A stretch of 64,000 bases of DNA, from the NCBI GenBank assembly GCA_017624855.1, contig JAGAMF010000008.1, forward strand, positions 62,001 through 126,000. Direction: 5' to 3'. The DNA comes from Lachnospiraceae bacterium. Lineage in GTDB: Bacteria; Bacillota; Clostridia; Lachnospirales; Lachnospiraceae. Each line of letters begins with the position of its first letter. Within the stretch, counting starts at the first letter, position 1. The notes beneath the pieces are model-generated. The model worked only from the letters and a program-made list of their open reading frames with translations, searched no databases and was not told the DNA's origin. This document shows, piece after piece, positions 54,550 through 62,345 of the stretch. Made by a program: the position numbers and the translations under genes.

Positions 54550-54581
54550 ACACCCGATGGGGCATATCGCCCCACCGGTGT
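54550..54581 (-). terminator. Strong hairpin after the GNAT gene, probable terminator
   Basis: ACACC and TGGGGC on one side pair with GCCCCA and GGTGT on the other around an ATAT loop, with small internal mismatches. It lies 14 bp after the GNAT stop. The following tract on minus (AAATTATGC) is not U-rich, so termination strength is uncertain. Confidence 0.5.
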
Positions 54582-54594
54582 ATGTTTGGAATCT

Positions 54595-55221
54595 TTACAC
54601 AAGTTGTCCCGGTAATTTTAACTTCTCTTTGTACGGATACTGCTTATCATACTCCTCGGCTTTGACTTCATCAATAAGATATCCTGCAGGCGGTCCGTAT
54701 TCGCCGGTAATCCCTGCCAGATATCCCGGAATCAGTTCCTTGCACAAGAAGAATGATGCGTCTACATCTTCCGGCAATCCGCGATAGCGAAGTCCGAATT
54801 CCGATGCGTAAGTAAAACCACTCTTTCCGTAAAAATCGATATTACCTTCAAAACACAACGCACCTGCGCCCATTTCTTTGGCTTTTTCGATAGTGTAGTC
54901 CAAAAGAATCTTACCGTAACCCCGACGCTTCAAGTCATTTGCAATGCAAATAGGTCCCATGGTCATAATAGGAATATCTCTGCCGTCATCTGCCTGAATG
55001 CTTGCACGCACAAAGACATTCTGACCAATAATCCGGCCATCCTTCTCCATTACAAAATCAAGCTCCGGAATAAAGTCCTTATCGTCTCGAAGACAACGAA
55101 GCAAATAATGCTCGTAGCATCCCGGGCGATACACATTCCAAAAAGATTCTCTTACTAAATTTACTACCTCTGCATGGTCTGCAGGTGTTTCCAAACGGAT
55201 GATATAGTCATTTTTATTCAT
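54595..55221 (-). CDS. GNAT family N-acetyltransferase
   Basis: A 208-residue acetyltransferase with the CoA loop DLKRRGYGKILLDYTIEKA and the downstream ALCFEGNIDFYGKSGF. It matches the larger, YhbS-like GNAT group, whose substrates are mostly unknown. Single gene, with an inverted repeat 42-76 bp upstream of its start. Confidence 0.88.
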   Translation of the reverse strand: MNKNDYIIRLETPADHAEVVNLVRESFWNVYRPGCYEHYLLRCLRDDKDFIPELDFVMEKDGRIIGQNVFVRASIQADDGRDIPIMTMGPICIANDLKRRGYGKILLDYTIEKAKEMGAGALCFEGNIDFYGKSGFTYASEFGLRYRGLPEDVDASFFLCKELIPGYLAGITGEYGPPAGYLIDEVKAEEYDKQYPYKEKLKLPGQLV

Positions 55222-55262
55222 TATTTATTCTTTCCCTCCTGATGATTGTTGACTACAGTGCT

Positions 55263-55297
55263 GGGAGGTTACGATTTGATTGTCTTCATAACCTCCC
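55263..55297. repeat. Perfect 9-bp inverted repeat upstream of the GNAT gene
   Basis: GGGAGGTTA (55263-55271) and TAACCTCCC (55289-55297) with a 17-nt loop. It lies in a 204-bp gap otherwise without a gene. It may be an operator or transcript hairpin; no U-tract follows. Confidence 0.55.
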
Positions 55298-55425
55298 GGT
55301 TATTCCACAATCTCTAAGGTGTTGTTCTTTCTCAAACAGCAATCTCCTTTAAATAAAATATTTATAATCAAGCCTTAAGGCAGGATTAACTGTGATAAAT
55401 CTCAGACAAACTGAAAGTTGTTGGT

Positions 55426-56838
55426 CTATTGAATTTCAATTTTACTATGCATTGATTTCCTTTTTGCCAAATGCACCACCCTACATACTCCTGATAATAT
55501 CAATATCGTTGCATTAGCATAAATTACTATACACAAATCTTTAACAAACAGCCATAGAACACTAACTGGTGTATTTACCATAAATGGAATACACAACAAT
55601 ATGATTGGTACCAAAATATAAACCATTAAATCCAACACAGTTGCTTTTAAGATTCTTTCTTTATTCTTGCAGCGAAATGTCCTCAATATACCATAGACAC
55701 TAAAAGTACATAATAAAACACATATGATATCAATTAAACCATGTAAAATGAGATACAAATTCGGTAAATTATTTCTAGCCTCACCAATAAGCGGATTTAC
55801 AATATTTCCGATAACATTATTGGTTACCAAATAATCATTCATGTTTACAAGAACAACTACAGCTATTCCTTCTTCAGGAAGAATAAACATATTTGAAGTA
55901 TAGTTCTCTACTAATCCTGCATGCCACAGAATCGGTTGACTATACATTTCTTCGGAATACATCCATCCCATTCCATAATAATAGGATCCATTATTAACAG
56001 GAACATTATCATAAAGTACGGATTTTATACTTTCTCCATTTACTATATCTTCTCCATCATTTAAATACATTTGTAAATATTTACCCATATCCGAACAACT
56101 AGAAGAAATATATCCTGCAGGTACATTAGTCCAGGAACCATTATGAATAGCTTCAGGATAATCAGCTTCTCCTGCAACAGGAATTCCAAAGTAGTTTCTG
56201 TATCCTTCAATCAACCCTTTTTCTTTTGCTTTTTCCAACGATGCCGCTGAATTATCCATGCCTAACGGATTAAATATATTTTCTGTTACATAATCTTCAT
56301 ATGACATTCCACTAACAGTTTCAATAATCAATCCAAGTAAACCATAATTTGCATTTGCATAAACGTGAGTACCATAAGAATCTGTTCTCTCTAATTTGCC
56401 AAAAGTCTGATATGTATCTATGCCACTTGTTTGATTAAGCAATTCTCTTATTGTTATTTCATTACTATCGGTTGAATTAATAAACCATTCTGAAGCATCT
56501 ATATATTGAGAAATTGAATCATCCAAATCAATTCTTCCTTGCTCTTGAAGTTGCATAATTGATATTGCTGTAAAAGATTTGCTCATAGACCCAATAATAA
56601 ATGGTTGTTCTATACTTGTACAATTTCCATATGTTTCTTCAAATATAACTCCATCCTTATCAACGACACATACAGCCATTCCCGGAATATGATTTTCCTC
56701 AACGTCCCTCGCAATTTGTGTGCTAATTGCTTCATAATCTACACTTATTTCGGTTGCTAACACTATCTTCCCCCAAAACGCTAAGCATAGAATTATTGTC
56801 ATTACAAAACATAATATTTTATTTATAAATTTATTCAA
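55426..56838 (-). CDS. Beta-lactamase-fold serine hydrolase with C-terminal membrane helices
   Basis: A 470-residue protein: signal-anchor at about 5-28, then a class C beta-lactamase/PBP4*-type domain with the SxxK nucleophile in GSMSKSFTAIS and the YxN motif in YANANYGLLG, and an HAG triad (LWHAGLVENY). Three transmembrane helices follow at about 365-455. Such membrane-tethered esterase/D-aminopeptidase-like proteins are common in Firmicutes and rarely confer beta-lactam resistance; the substrate is unknown. The gene is more AT-rich than the aro genes around it and has no copy of the 10-bp motif. Confidence 0.87.
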   Translation of the reverse strand: MNKFINKILCFVMTIILCLAFWGKIVLATEISVDYEAISTQIARDVEENHIPGMAVCVVDKDGVIFEETYGNCTSIEQPFIIGSMSKSFTAISIMQLQEQGRIDLDDSISQYIDASEWFINSTDSNEITIRELLNQTSGIDTYQTFGKLERTDSYGTHVYANANYGLLGLIIETVSGMSYEDYVTENIFNPLGMDNSAASLEKAKEKGLIEGYRNYFGIPVAGEADYPEAIHNGSWTNVPAGYISSSCSDMGKYLQMYLNDGEDIVNGESIKSVLYDNVPVNNGSYYYGMGWMYSEEMYSQPILWHAGLVENYTSNMFILPEEGIAVVVLVNMNDYLVTNNVIGNIVNPLIGEARNNLPNLYLILHGLIDIICVLLCTFSVYGILRTFRCKNKERILKATVLDLMVYILVPIILLCIPFMVNTPVSVLWLFVKDLCIVIYANATILILSGVCRVVHLAKRKSMHSKIEIQ

Positions 56839-56925
56839 ACTAACAAATCTCCTTTACGAACCATAAAACGGTAATTGTATCTCACTATAAACTTCAAATT
56901 TGTCTTTGTTTACAAAACTTAAATA

Positions 56926-57300
56926 CTATTCCGGCTTCTGCAACTCAAAAATGCCATTATCTATCAACTTGACATTTCCTCTAAAATACGCCATTATCGC
57001 ATATTCAATTCTTTCTAAGTAATCAACATAATTCCCCGGAAAAGTCTCTAAAGTCAAATCATCATTCGGATCAAAGGGAAAAACAATATACTTTAATAGT
57101 CTTTGATAATTTTGCGTGATTTGTTCTGCTATTTCCATTGACCGTTCTTCACCACATAAAGTCAATACAGTTATGCTTTCATAAAACTCCCAAAATGCTT
57201 TCTCAAAAAAGTAATTCTTTTCATGAAGAAAAAACATAAAACTGTTATTTTCTATTTTGTAATTATCAAGTATGATTCGCTTCGCAATTTCAACTTTCAT
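56926..57300 (-). CDS. Hypothetical protein, 124 residues
   Basis: I do not recognise a family. The protein is acidic and aromatic-rich (FFLHEKNYFFEKAFWEFYES), predicted mostly helical, with no signal peptide or membrane helix. The ending YAIMAYFRGNVKLIDNG suggests a compact single domain. It lies 87 bp upstream of the serine hydrolase on the same strand, in the accessory block. Confidence 0.6.
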   Translation of the reverse strand: MKVEIAKRIILDNYKIENNSFMFFLHEKNYFFEKAFWEFYESITVLTLCGEERSMEIAEQITQNYQRLLKYIVFPFDPNDDLTLETFPGNYVDYLERIEYAIMAYFRGNVKLIDNGIFELQKPE

Positions 57301-57395
57301 ATATTATAATCCCACTTCTTTTCAAAAAAATTATAATTCACGCATTACACCATTTCTTATAAGATATATTATTAAAATTTACACATATATTTCAC

Positions 57396-57424
57396 TTGAT
57401 TATCGAACATATGTTTGGTATAAT
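57396..57424 (+). promoter_or_regulatory. Promoter of the small hydrophobic peptide mRNA
   Basis: TTGATT (57396-57401), a 17-nt spacer and TATAAT (57419-57424). Start near 57431, leaving a roughly 98-nt leader with a 5' hairpin (CTACC-ATAAC-GGTAG). Confidence 0.8.
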
Positions 57425-57528
57425 ATATTTAGGTGCTACCATAACGGTAGGCGGTTAGTCTTCCACGGGGGACTGTGACCTCCGATTACATAGAAATCTG
57501 CTTGCAGAAATCTTATAAAAGGAGAACT

Positions 57529-57633
57529 ATGCTTATGCTCACCATCGAAAGCTTGATTGCAGTTATCGGCTTATGCTTAACTTGTTTCAGTCTTGGCTAT
57601 TCGCTTGGTCGTAATAGCAAGACACAAAAATAA
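57529..57633 (+). CDS. Small hydrophobic peptide, putative type I toxin
   Basis: A 34-codon ORF (MLMLTIESLIAVIGLCLTC then FSLGYSLGRNSKTQK): one transmembrane helix followed by a short basic tail, the typical layout of type I toxins such as TxpA, BsrG or Fst. AAAAGGAG (57517-57524) precedes it; the second ATG at 57535 has the better spacing (10 nt), the first has 4 nt. An upstream CTCC (57480-57483) could pair with the GGAG and hide it. The stop codon overlaps the stem of the terminator shared with a convergent RNA. Confidence 0.65.
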   Translation: MLMLTIESLIAVIGLCLTCFSLGYSLGRNSKTQK

Positions 57634-57668
57634 CCGCCCTGTCCTGAGAAAACTTGGCGGTTATTTTT
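57626..57668. terminator. Bidirectional terminator shared by toxin mRNA and convergent RNA
   Basis: AAAAATAACCGCC (57626-57638) and GGCGGTTATTTTT (57656-57668) are perfect 13-bp arms, giving a GC stem with a U-tract in both directions. Confidence 0.9.
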
Positions 57669-57717
57669 ATAATCACTAAACTAATCAGGCTAACCGTCTA
57701 TCGGTAGCACTTCTACT
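57626..57717 (-). ncRNA. Putative antisense RNA of a type I toxin-antitoxin pair
   Basis: A transcript of about 90 nt is predicted from the promoter at 57724-57752 to the shared terminator. It contains no credible ORF. Its 3' part is complementary to the 3' end of the toxin mRNA over the terminator. Its 5' region carries GTGCTACC and CGGTTAG (57710-57689), also present in the same polarity at the 5' end of the toxin mRNA (57433-57458), so the two RNAs have matching 5' hairpins. Confidence 0.6.
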
Positions 57718-57723
57718 GTTATT

Positions 57724-57752
57724 ATCATACCACTAAGTTCACTCTATGTCAA
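57724..57752 (-). promoter_or_regulatory. Promoter of the convergent antisense RNA
   Basis: On the minus strand: TTGACA (57752-57747), 17-nt spacer, TATGAT (57729-57724). It begins 8 bp after the aroA stop codon. Confidence 0.8.
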
Positions 57753-57759
57753 TGATGCG

Positions 57760-59031
57760 CTACTCCCCAAGCACCCTTTTATAATCCTCAAAGAATCCCG
57801 GATAAGACTTATTTACCGCTTCCGCTCCATGAATTGTCACAGGTGCCGTCGCTCTTACTGCCGCTACTGCAGCTGACATTGCAATGCGGTGATCTCCTGC
57901 ACTGTCTATTTCACCACCGGTATATTCCTTCACTCCGTCAATGTATAAGTTCACCTTACCATCTTCTACGGCCCTTAAATCCGCGCCAAGTGCCTGCAGC
58001 AAAGCCTTGGTGGTTTCAATACGATCGCTTTCTTTAATGCGAAGTCGCCCTGCATTTTCAAATACGGTAGTACCTTCTGCCAATGCCGCAACTACGCACA
58101 TCACCGGAACCAAATCGGGGATTTCCGATACTTCTGCACGAATCGCTTTTAATTCTTTCTTTTTTACGGTGACCGAAGTCTCTTCTATTGTAACTTCTGC
58201 ACCGAATTTCTTCAATATATTTAAAATTTCCTTATCGCCCTGAGGGGATGTGGCATCAATCTCCGTTACGGTTATCTCTCCCGCAATAGCGCCCATACAC
58301 AAGAAAAACGCCGCATTTGACCAGTCTCCCTGAGCCTGCATTTTATCCGGCGCAATGTACTTCTGATTTCCGGGAATATGATAGCCGTTTTCAGTAGGCT
58401 CCACCCGAATGCCAAACATATTTAACACATCCAAAGTAATATCGATATATGCCTTGGATTCCAGTTCTGTAGTTAACATAATATCACTATTGCCTTTTAA
58501 CATAGGCAATGCATACATCAACCCCGTAATATACTGGGATGATATATTTCCGGGCAATTTGTAAGTCCCCGGTCTTAATTCTCCGCTTACTTCCAATGGG
58601 ATAAAATCGCTTGAAATCACAGCGCCGTTTGCTCGCATGCACTCACACACCGGACCAAAGGGACGCTGCGGCAACTTACCGTGTCCTTCCATGGTGAATT
58701 GTTTACATAAAACTGACGCCACCGGCAAAAGAAATCTTGCTGTCGAACCACTTTCATTAGGATTTAAGTGAGCCGCTTCACATTTTTCACCTGATAAAAC
58801 TCCGGCAATGGGGTTTACATAAATTATTTTATCTTTTACTTTTATATCGGCTCCCATGGCGTTCAAACAATCAATGGTGGCTTTCATATCTTCCGACAAA
58901 ATATTGGTTCTGACGGTAGATGCTTTATCCGACAACGCCGCCGCTATGAGCAATCTGTGCACATAAGATTTGGACGATATGGCCTCGATCTCATTTATAC
59001 ATTTTTTTGCAGGTGTTAATGTAATATCCAT
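57760..59031 (-). CDS. aroA: EPSP synthase (3-phosphoshikimate 1-carboxyvinyltransferase)
   Basis: A 423-residue enzyme with two inverse alpha-beta domains: LSSKSYVHR-like start (AISSKSYVHRLLIAAAL), NPNESGSTARFLLPVA, GHGKLPQRPFGP, SSQYITGLMYALP and LRIKESDRIETTK. It joins shikimate-3-phosphate and phosphoenolpyruvate. The NESGSTARF loop and the missing LxxGNAGTAMR consensus place it nearer the class II-like, glyphosate-tolerant types, which is inference. Motif copies at 58701 and 58813. Confidence 0.96.
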   Translation of the reverse strand: MDITLTPAKKCINEIEAISSKSYVHRLLIAAALSDKASTVRTNILSEDMKATIDCLNAMGADIKVKDKIIYVNPIAGVLSGEKCEAAHLNPNESGSTARFLLPVASVLCKQFTMEGHGKLPQRPFGPVCECMRANGAVISSDFIPLEVSGELRPGTYKLPGNISSQYITGLMYALPMLKGNSDIMLTTELESKAYIDITLDVLNMFGIRVEPTENGYHIPGNQKYIAPDKMQAQGDWSNAAFFLCMGAIAGEITVTEIDATSPQGDKEILNILKKFGAEVTIEETSVTVKKKELKAIRAEVSEIPDLVPVMCVVAALAEGTTVFENAGRLRIKESDRIETTKALLQALGADLRAVEDGKVNLYIDGVKEYTGGEIDSAGDHRIAMSAAVAAVRATAPVTIHGAEAVNKSYPGFFEDYKRVLGE

Positions 59032-59043
59032 ATGGGTACCTTC

Positions 59044-60093
59044 CTAAACTCCACTGTTCACAATATACGCAATCCACTCATCCATGGTCATATCCTGAAT
59101 AATGGAATTGCCGATGGTCTCCGGCAACAATACGCTAATCTTCTTACCGGCACGCTTTTTATCGGAAATCGCCTGCTCTGCCAAATCCACAAGGGTATAT
59201 TCACAGGAAACAGGCAGATTATAGTTCTTCAATGTTTTAATCAAACGCTCCGACATGGTATTGTCCAAGCTGTTTGCCTTCTCATAAGCCTTGGTTACCA
59301 CTACCATACCGATGGCTACCGCGCTTCCGTGAGGCACTTCGTAATTGCTTAATTTCTCGATGGAATGACCGACTGTATGGCCGAAATTTAAGAGCTTTCT
59401 TACACCGGTGTCAAATTCATCTTCCCCTACGATATCCGCCTTAATCTGCACACATCTTTGCACCATGGCGGCAATATCGAATTCCTTCTTTTCAAACTGT
59501 TCAAAAAGTTCCAAATCACGAATCACACCATACTTTACGGCTTCTGCCATACCGTCTGAGAACACCTCCGCCGGCAATGTTTTAAAAGTATCCGTATCGC
59601 ACACTACTCGCAAAGGCTGGTGGAAAGCTCCCACCAGATTTTTACCTTGGGGCAAATCCACCGCGGTCTTACCGCCCACGGAAGAATCAATGGCTGCAAG
59701 TAAGGTTGTGGGGCACTGTACATACTCCATTCCCCGTAAAAATACCGATGCTACGAATCCGGTCAAATCACCGGTCACACCGCCACCCAAAGCTACCAAA
59801 AGGTCTGACTTGGAGATACCGTTCTCTGCACAGAAGGAAAGCACCTGCTCCGCAGTACTTAAATTCTTGGATTTCTCTCCGTTAGGAAATACGAAAGAAG
59901 ACACTTCAAAGCCGCATTCTTTTAACTCATTTACACATTTGTCTCCATACAATGAAAATACGGTATCATCGCTGACCACCACTACTTTACAGGGCTTTTT
60001 AACCTTGGCAATTTCTTCTCCGTAATGAAGGCCTCCACCGATGATGACTTCATATTCTTTTGTGCTTGTTGTTACTTTTACGATTTGATTCAT
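59044..60093 (-). CDS. aroB: 3-dehydroquinate synthase
   Basis: A 349-residue NAD and zinc enzyme: NGEKSKNLSTAEQVL, VALGGGVTGDLTGFVASVFLRG, PTTLLAAIDSSVGGKTAVD, KNLVGAFHQP and LLNFGHTVGHSIE with the metal histidines. It cyclises DAHP to 3-dehydroquinate. It is placed between tyrA (15 bp) and aroA (12 bp) in one operon. Confidence 0.97.
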   Translation of the reverse strand: MNQIVKVTTSTKEYEVIIGGGLHYGEEIAKVKKPCKVVVVSDDTVFSLYGDKCVNELKECGFEVSSFVFPNGEKSKNLSTAEQVLSFCAENGISKSDLLVALGGGVTGDLTGFVASVFLRGMEYVQCPTTLLAAIDSSVGGKTAVDLPQGKNLVGAFHQPLRVVCDTDTFKTLPAEVFSDGMAEAVKYGVIRDLELFEQFEKKEFDIAAMVQRCVQIKADIVGEDEFDTGVRKLLNFGHTVGHSIEKLSNYEVPHGSAVAIGMVVVTKAYEKANSLDNTMSERLIKTLKNYNLPVSCEYTLVDLAEQAISDKKRAGKKISVLLPETIGNSIIQDMTMDEWIAYIVNSGV

Positions 60094-60108
60094 GATTTTT
60101 ATCCTTTT

Positions 60109-60981
60109 TTATTTTTCAAATGTAGCCTTGTACTCTTCTTCGCGTCTGTTATCGTTTTCTTTGCAGATGCGACCCTCAGCCAGCATTTTATGTAAACTAT
60201 CATAATCTTCTGCCGCCAATACATCCCGATAATCCTGAACATTTTTAATAAAAACATCCAACTCTGCCAAAAGATGTTCCCGATTCTCTGCAAACAACTC
60301 CGTCCACATATCTTCATTCAGATATGCAACTCTGGTTAAATCCTTAAAACTGCCTGCTGAAAAACCATACCTTTGCTCACAAGTGGGGCTTTTTATATAG
60401 GCACTGGATACCAGATGCGCCATCTGAGAGGTATAAGCAATTACGGCATCATGCTCAGCTGCTGTGGTAACTCTAATCTTGCCAAAGCCCAGTTTTAAAA
60501 AGAAGGCTTTGGTCTCATCAAACAATGCTTCGTCCGTATTGTGATCCTTACATAAAATCATGGTTGCATTATTGAATAAGCCAAAGAATGAGTACTGATA
60601 ACCGGACTTTTCAATACCTGCCATGGGATGGCCTCCGATAAAGTGTACGCCGTTTTCCTCGCAGAAATCCGAAAGCTCTTCGCACACGCTGCCTTTAATT
60701 CCGGTACTGTCCACCAAAATGGCACCTTTTTTCATAAAAGCAATGTTTTCTTTTACATACTCGATATTTCTTCGCGCATACAAATTTAAAATCAACAAAT
60801 CGCACTCTTTTAAGGTGTCCGCGTTTAATTCTCCGTGAATCACATCTTCGGCAATGGCCTGCTCTACGATGTTTTTGCTTCTGTTGCAGGCATAGATTCG
60901 GCATGTTGTCGTCTCCCTCACCGTTTTGGCCATGGAGCCTCCGATGAGGCCCAGACCAACGATTCCTACTGTTTTTATCAT
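60109..60981 (-). CDS. tyrA: Prephenate dehydrogenase
   Basis: A 290-residue NAD enzyme: VGIVGLGLIGGSMAKTV (cofactor loop), CDLLILNLY, GHPMAGIEKSGY, and AYTSQMAHLVSSAY. It oxidatively decarboxylates prephenate to 4-hydroxyphenylpyruvate for tyrosine. There is no chorismate mutase or ACT domain, so mutase activity must come from PheA. It overlaps aroF by 4 bp. Motif copy at 60188, read Leu-His-Lys. Confidence 0.95.
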   Translation of the reverse strand: MIKTVGIVGLGLIGGSMAKTVRETTTCRIYACNRSKNIVEQAIAEDVIHGELNADTLKECDLLILNLYARRNIEYVKENIAFMKKGAILVDSTGIKGSVCEELSDFCEENGVHFIGGHPMAGIEKSGYQYSFFGLFNNATMILCKDHNTDEALFDETKAFFLKLGFGKIRVTTAAEHDAVIAYTSQMAHLVSSAYIKSPTCEQRYGFSAGSFKDLTRVAYLNEDMWTELFAENREHLLAELDVFIKNVQDYRDVLAAEDYDSLHKMLAEGRICKENDNRREEEYKATFEK

Positions 60982-61985
60982 AATTTTAAAATATCCTCTC
61001 TAATCAACTGCACGCCGCGATTAATTTCTTCAAATGCCGCAGGTGTAACAGACTGCTGACCATCGCACCACGCTTTGGCGGGGTCATTATGCACTTCAAT
61101 AATTAAGCCGTCAGCACCGGCTGCCACAGATGCATAGCACATTGACTTAACATATTTAGAATAACCTGTAGAGTGTGAAGGGTCAATCACAATAGGTAAA
61201 TGTGTCTTTTCTTTTAATACGGGTACAGCGGAAATATCCAATGTATTTCTTGTTGCGGTTTCGAATGTTCTGATACCGCGTTCACACAAGATTACATCCT
61301 CGTTGCCGCCTGCCATAATATACTCTGCACTCATGAGCAATTCCTGAATGGTACTTGATAAACCTCTTTTTAAAAGGATGGGCTTTTTGATATGGCCAAG
61401 TTCTTTTAATAACTGGAAGTTCTGCATGTTTCTTGCACCTACCTGAATCACATCCACATCTTCGAACAAATCAAGCTGGGATAAATCCATGATTTCAGTA
61501 ACGATGGGAAGTCCGGTCTCTTTCTTTGCTTCCAAGAGAAGCTTAATGCCGTCACCGCCCAAGCCTTGGAATGCGTAGGGTGAAGTACGGGGCTTAAATG
61601 CACCGCCGCGAAGCATGGTTGCTCCCGCTGCCTTAACCGCTTTGGCAATGCCGACAATCTGCTCTTCGGTTTCAACAGAACAAGGACCTGCAATCATTGC
61701 AAAATGTCCTGCACCGATTTTGGTATTTTCCACGGTAATCTCAGTATCCAAGGGATGGAACTTACGGTTTGCAGCCTTATAAGGCTCCTGAATACGCTTA
61801 ACGGTATCTACGATTTCCATAGCGGACACCAAGTCGATATCTACTTTGGAAGTATCACCTACAAGACCTAAAATCGTGGAATGAATACCCTGTGTTTTAT
61901 GGATATCAAGGCCTTTTTCTTCTAACCATTTCTTTAACTGTTCATACTGCTCCGGATTGGGATTTGATTTTAATACGATAATCAT
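60978..61985 (-). CDS. aroF: 3-deoxy-7-phosphoheptulonate (DAHP) synthase, type I-beta
   Basis: A 335-residue enzyme: an N-terminal ferredoxin-like regulatory domain (about 1-70) followed by the barrel with AGPCSVETEEQ, LRGGAFKPRTSPYAFQG, VGARNMQNF, ILLKRGLS, VILCERGIRTFE, VIDPSHSTGY and EVHNDPAKAWCDG. This matches the Thermotoga/Bacillus AroA(Q)-type with the regulatory domain that binds tyrosine or phenylalanine. It condenses erythrose-4-phosphate and PEP. The start at MIIVLKSNP has AGAGGA upstream; the frame extends to 62012. It is the first structural gene behind the attenuator. Confidence 0.96.
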   Translation of the reverse strand: MIIVLKSNPNPEQYEQLKKWLEEKGLDIHKTQGIHSTILGLVGDTSKVDIDLVSAMEIVDTVKRIQEPYKAANRKFHPLDTEITVENTKIGAGHFAMIAGPCSVETEEQIVGIAKAVKAAGATMLRGGAFKPRTSPYAFQGLGGDGIKLLLEAKKETGLPIVTEIMDLSQLDLFEDVDVIQVGARNMQNFQLLKELGHIKKPILLKRGLSSTIQELLMSAEYIMAGGNEDVILCERGIRTFETATRNTLDISAVPVLKEKTHLPIVIDPSHSTGYSKYVKSMCYASVAAGADGLIIEVHNDPAKAWCDGQQSVTPAAFEEINRGVQLIREDILKL

Positions 61986-62083
61986 GTTTTTGTCCTCTTT
62001 TCTTTTATTCAATCACTTTCTTTTAAGCCTCGCCGATTGCGTCTTTCGGTTTAGCCTTCATTTGTCAACCGCCGTCAACAAAC

Positions 62084-62117
62084 AAAAAAACCTGTGTTTC
62101 TCCGACGAAACACAGGT
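62084..62117 (-). terminator. Attenuator terminator in the aro operon leader
   Basis: On minus: CCTGTGTTTC (62116-62107) and GAAACACAGG (62100-62091) form a perfect 10-bp stem (11 with the A-U closing pair), 6-nt loop, then seven U. It lies about 100 bp before aroF, inside the leader. The sequence GAGAAAC (62102-62096), in its loop and 3' arm, is complementary to GTTTCTC (62164-62158) at the end of the leader ORF, a potential antiterminator. Confidence 0.88.
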
Positions 62118-62143
62118 CTAATCTTTCTTTTTTAAAACCTTTG

Positions 62144-62230
62144 TTAATTGCACGACAGAGAAACCTTATTAAATTGCTTAATAAAGTAAAAGTAAAAGTA
62201 TGCAAAAAAGAAATTTACAGACTTACACAT
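62144..62230 (-). CDS. Phe/Tyr-rich leader peptide of the aromatic operon
   Basis: A 28-codon ORF, MCKSVNFFFAYFYFYFIKQF then NKVSLSCN. It has 7 Phe and 3 Tyr, ten of them within residues 7-20, including a run Phe-Phe-Phe-Ala-Tyr-Phe-Tyr-Phe-Tyr-Phe. AAGGAG (62246-62241) lies 10 nt before the ATG. A promoter precedes it and an intrinsic terminator follows. This is the standard design of ribosome-mediated attenuation: scarce charged tRNA-Phe or tRNA-Tyr would stall the ribosome, free the 62164-62158 segment to pair with the terminator arm, and let aroF-tyrA-aroB-aroA be transcribed. Another ATG at 62238 opens only a 7-codon ORF with 2-nt spacing. Confidence 0.82.
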   Translation of the reverse strand: MCKSVNFFFAYFYFYFIKQFNKVSLSCN

Positions 62231-62265
62231 TCCGTCATGTCTCCTTAACTGTTTTATTCGAGTTC

Positions 62266-62293
62266 ATTATAGCACTCTGATTTTGGTTGTCAA
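62266..62293 (-). promoter_or_regulatory. Sigma-A promoter of the aromatic operon
   Basis: On minus: TTGACA (62293-62288), a 16-nt spacer and TATAAT (62271-62266). Transcription would start near 62259, 29 nt before the leader ATG and about 274 nt before aroF. Confidence 0.85.
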
Positions 62294-62345
62294 TAGTTTT
62301 TTCTTTATTTTTTTATCACTTTAACTTGATAAAGCTTTTTATGCT

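Noticed and set aside
55426..56838. Antibiotic-resistance beta-lactamase
   Set aside because: The SxxK and YxN motifs are those of the wider serine hydrolase family; the C-terminal membrane helices and context give no support for beta-lactam resistance.
62231..62238. ATG at 62238 as the leader peptide start
   Set aside because: It opens only seven codons and is 2 nt from the ribosome binding site. The ATG at 62230 has 10-nt spacing and opens the Phe/Tyr-rich frame.
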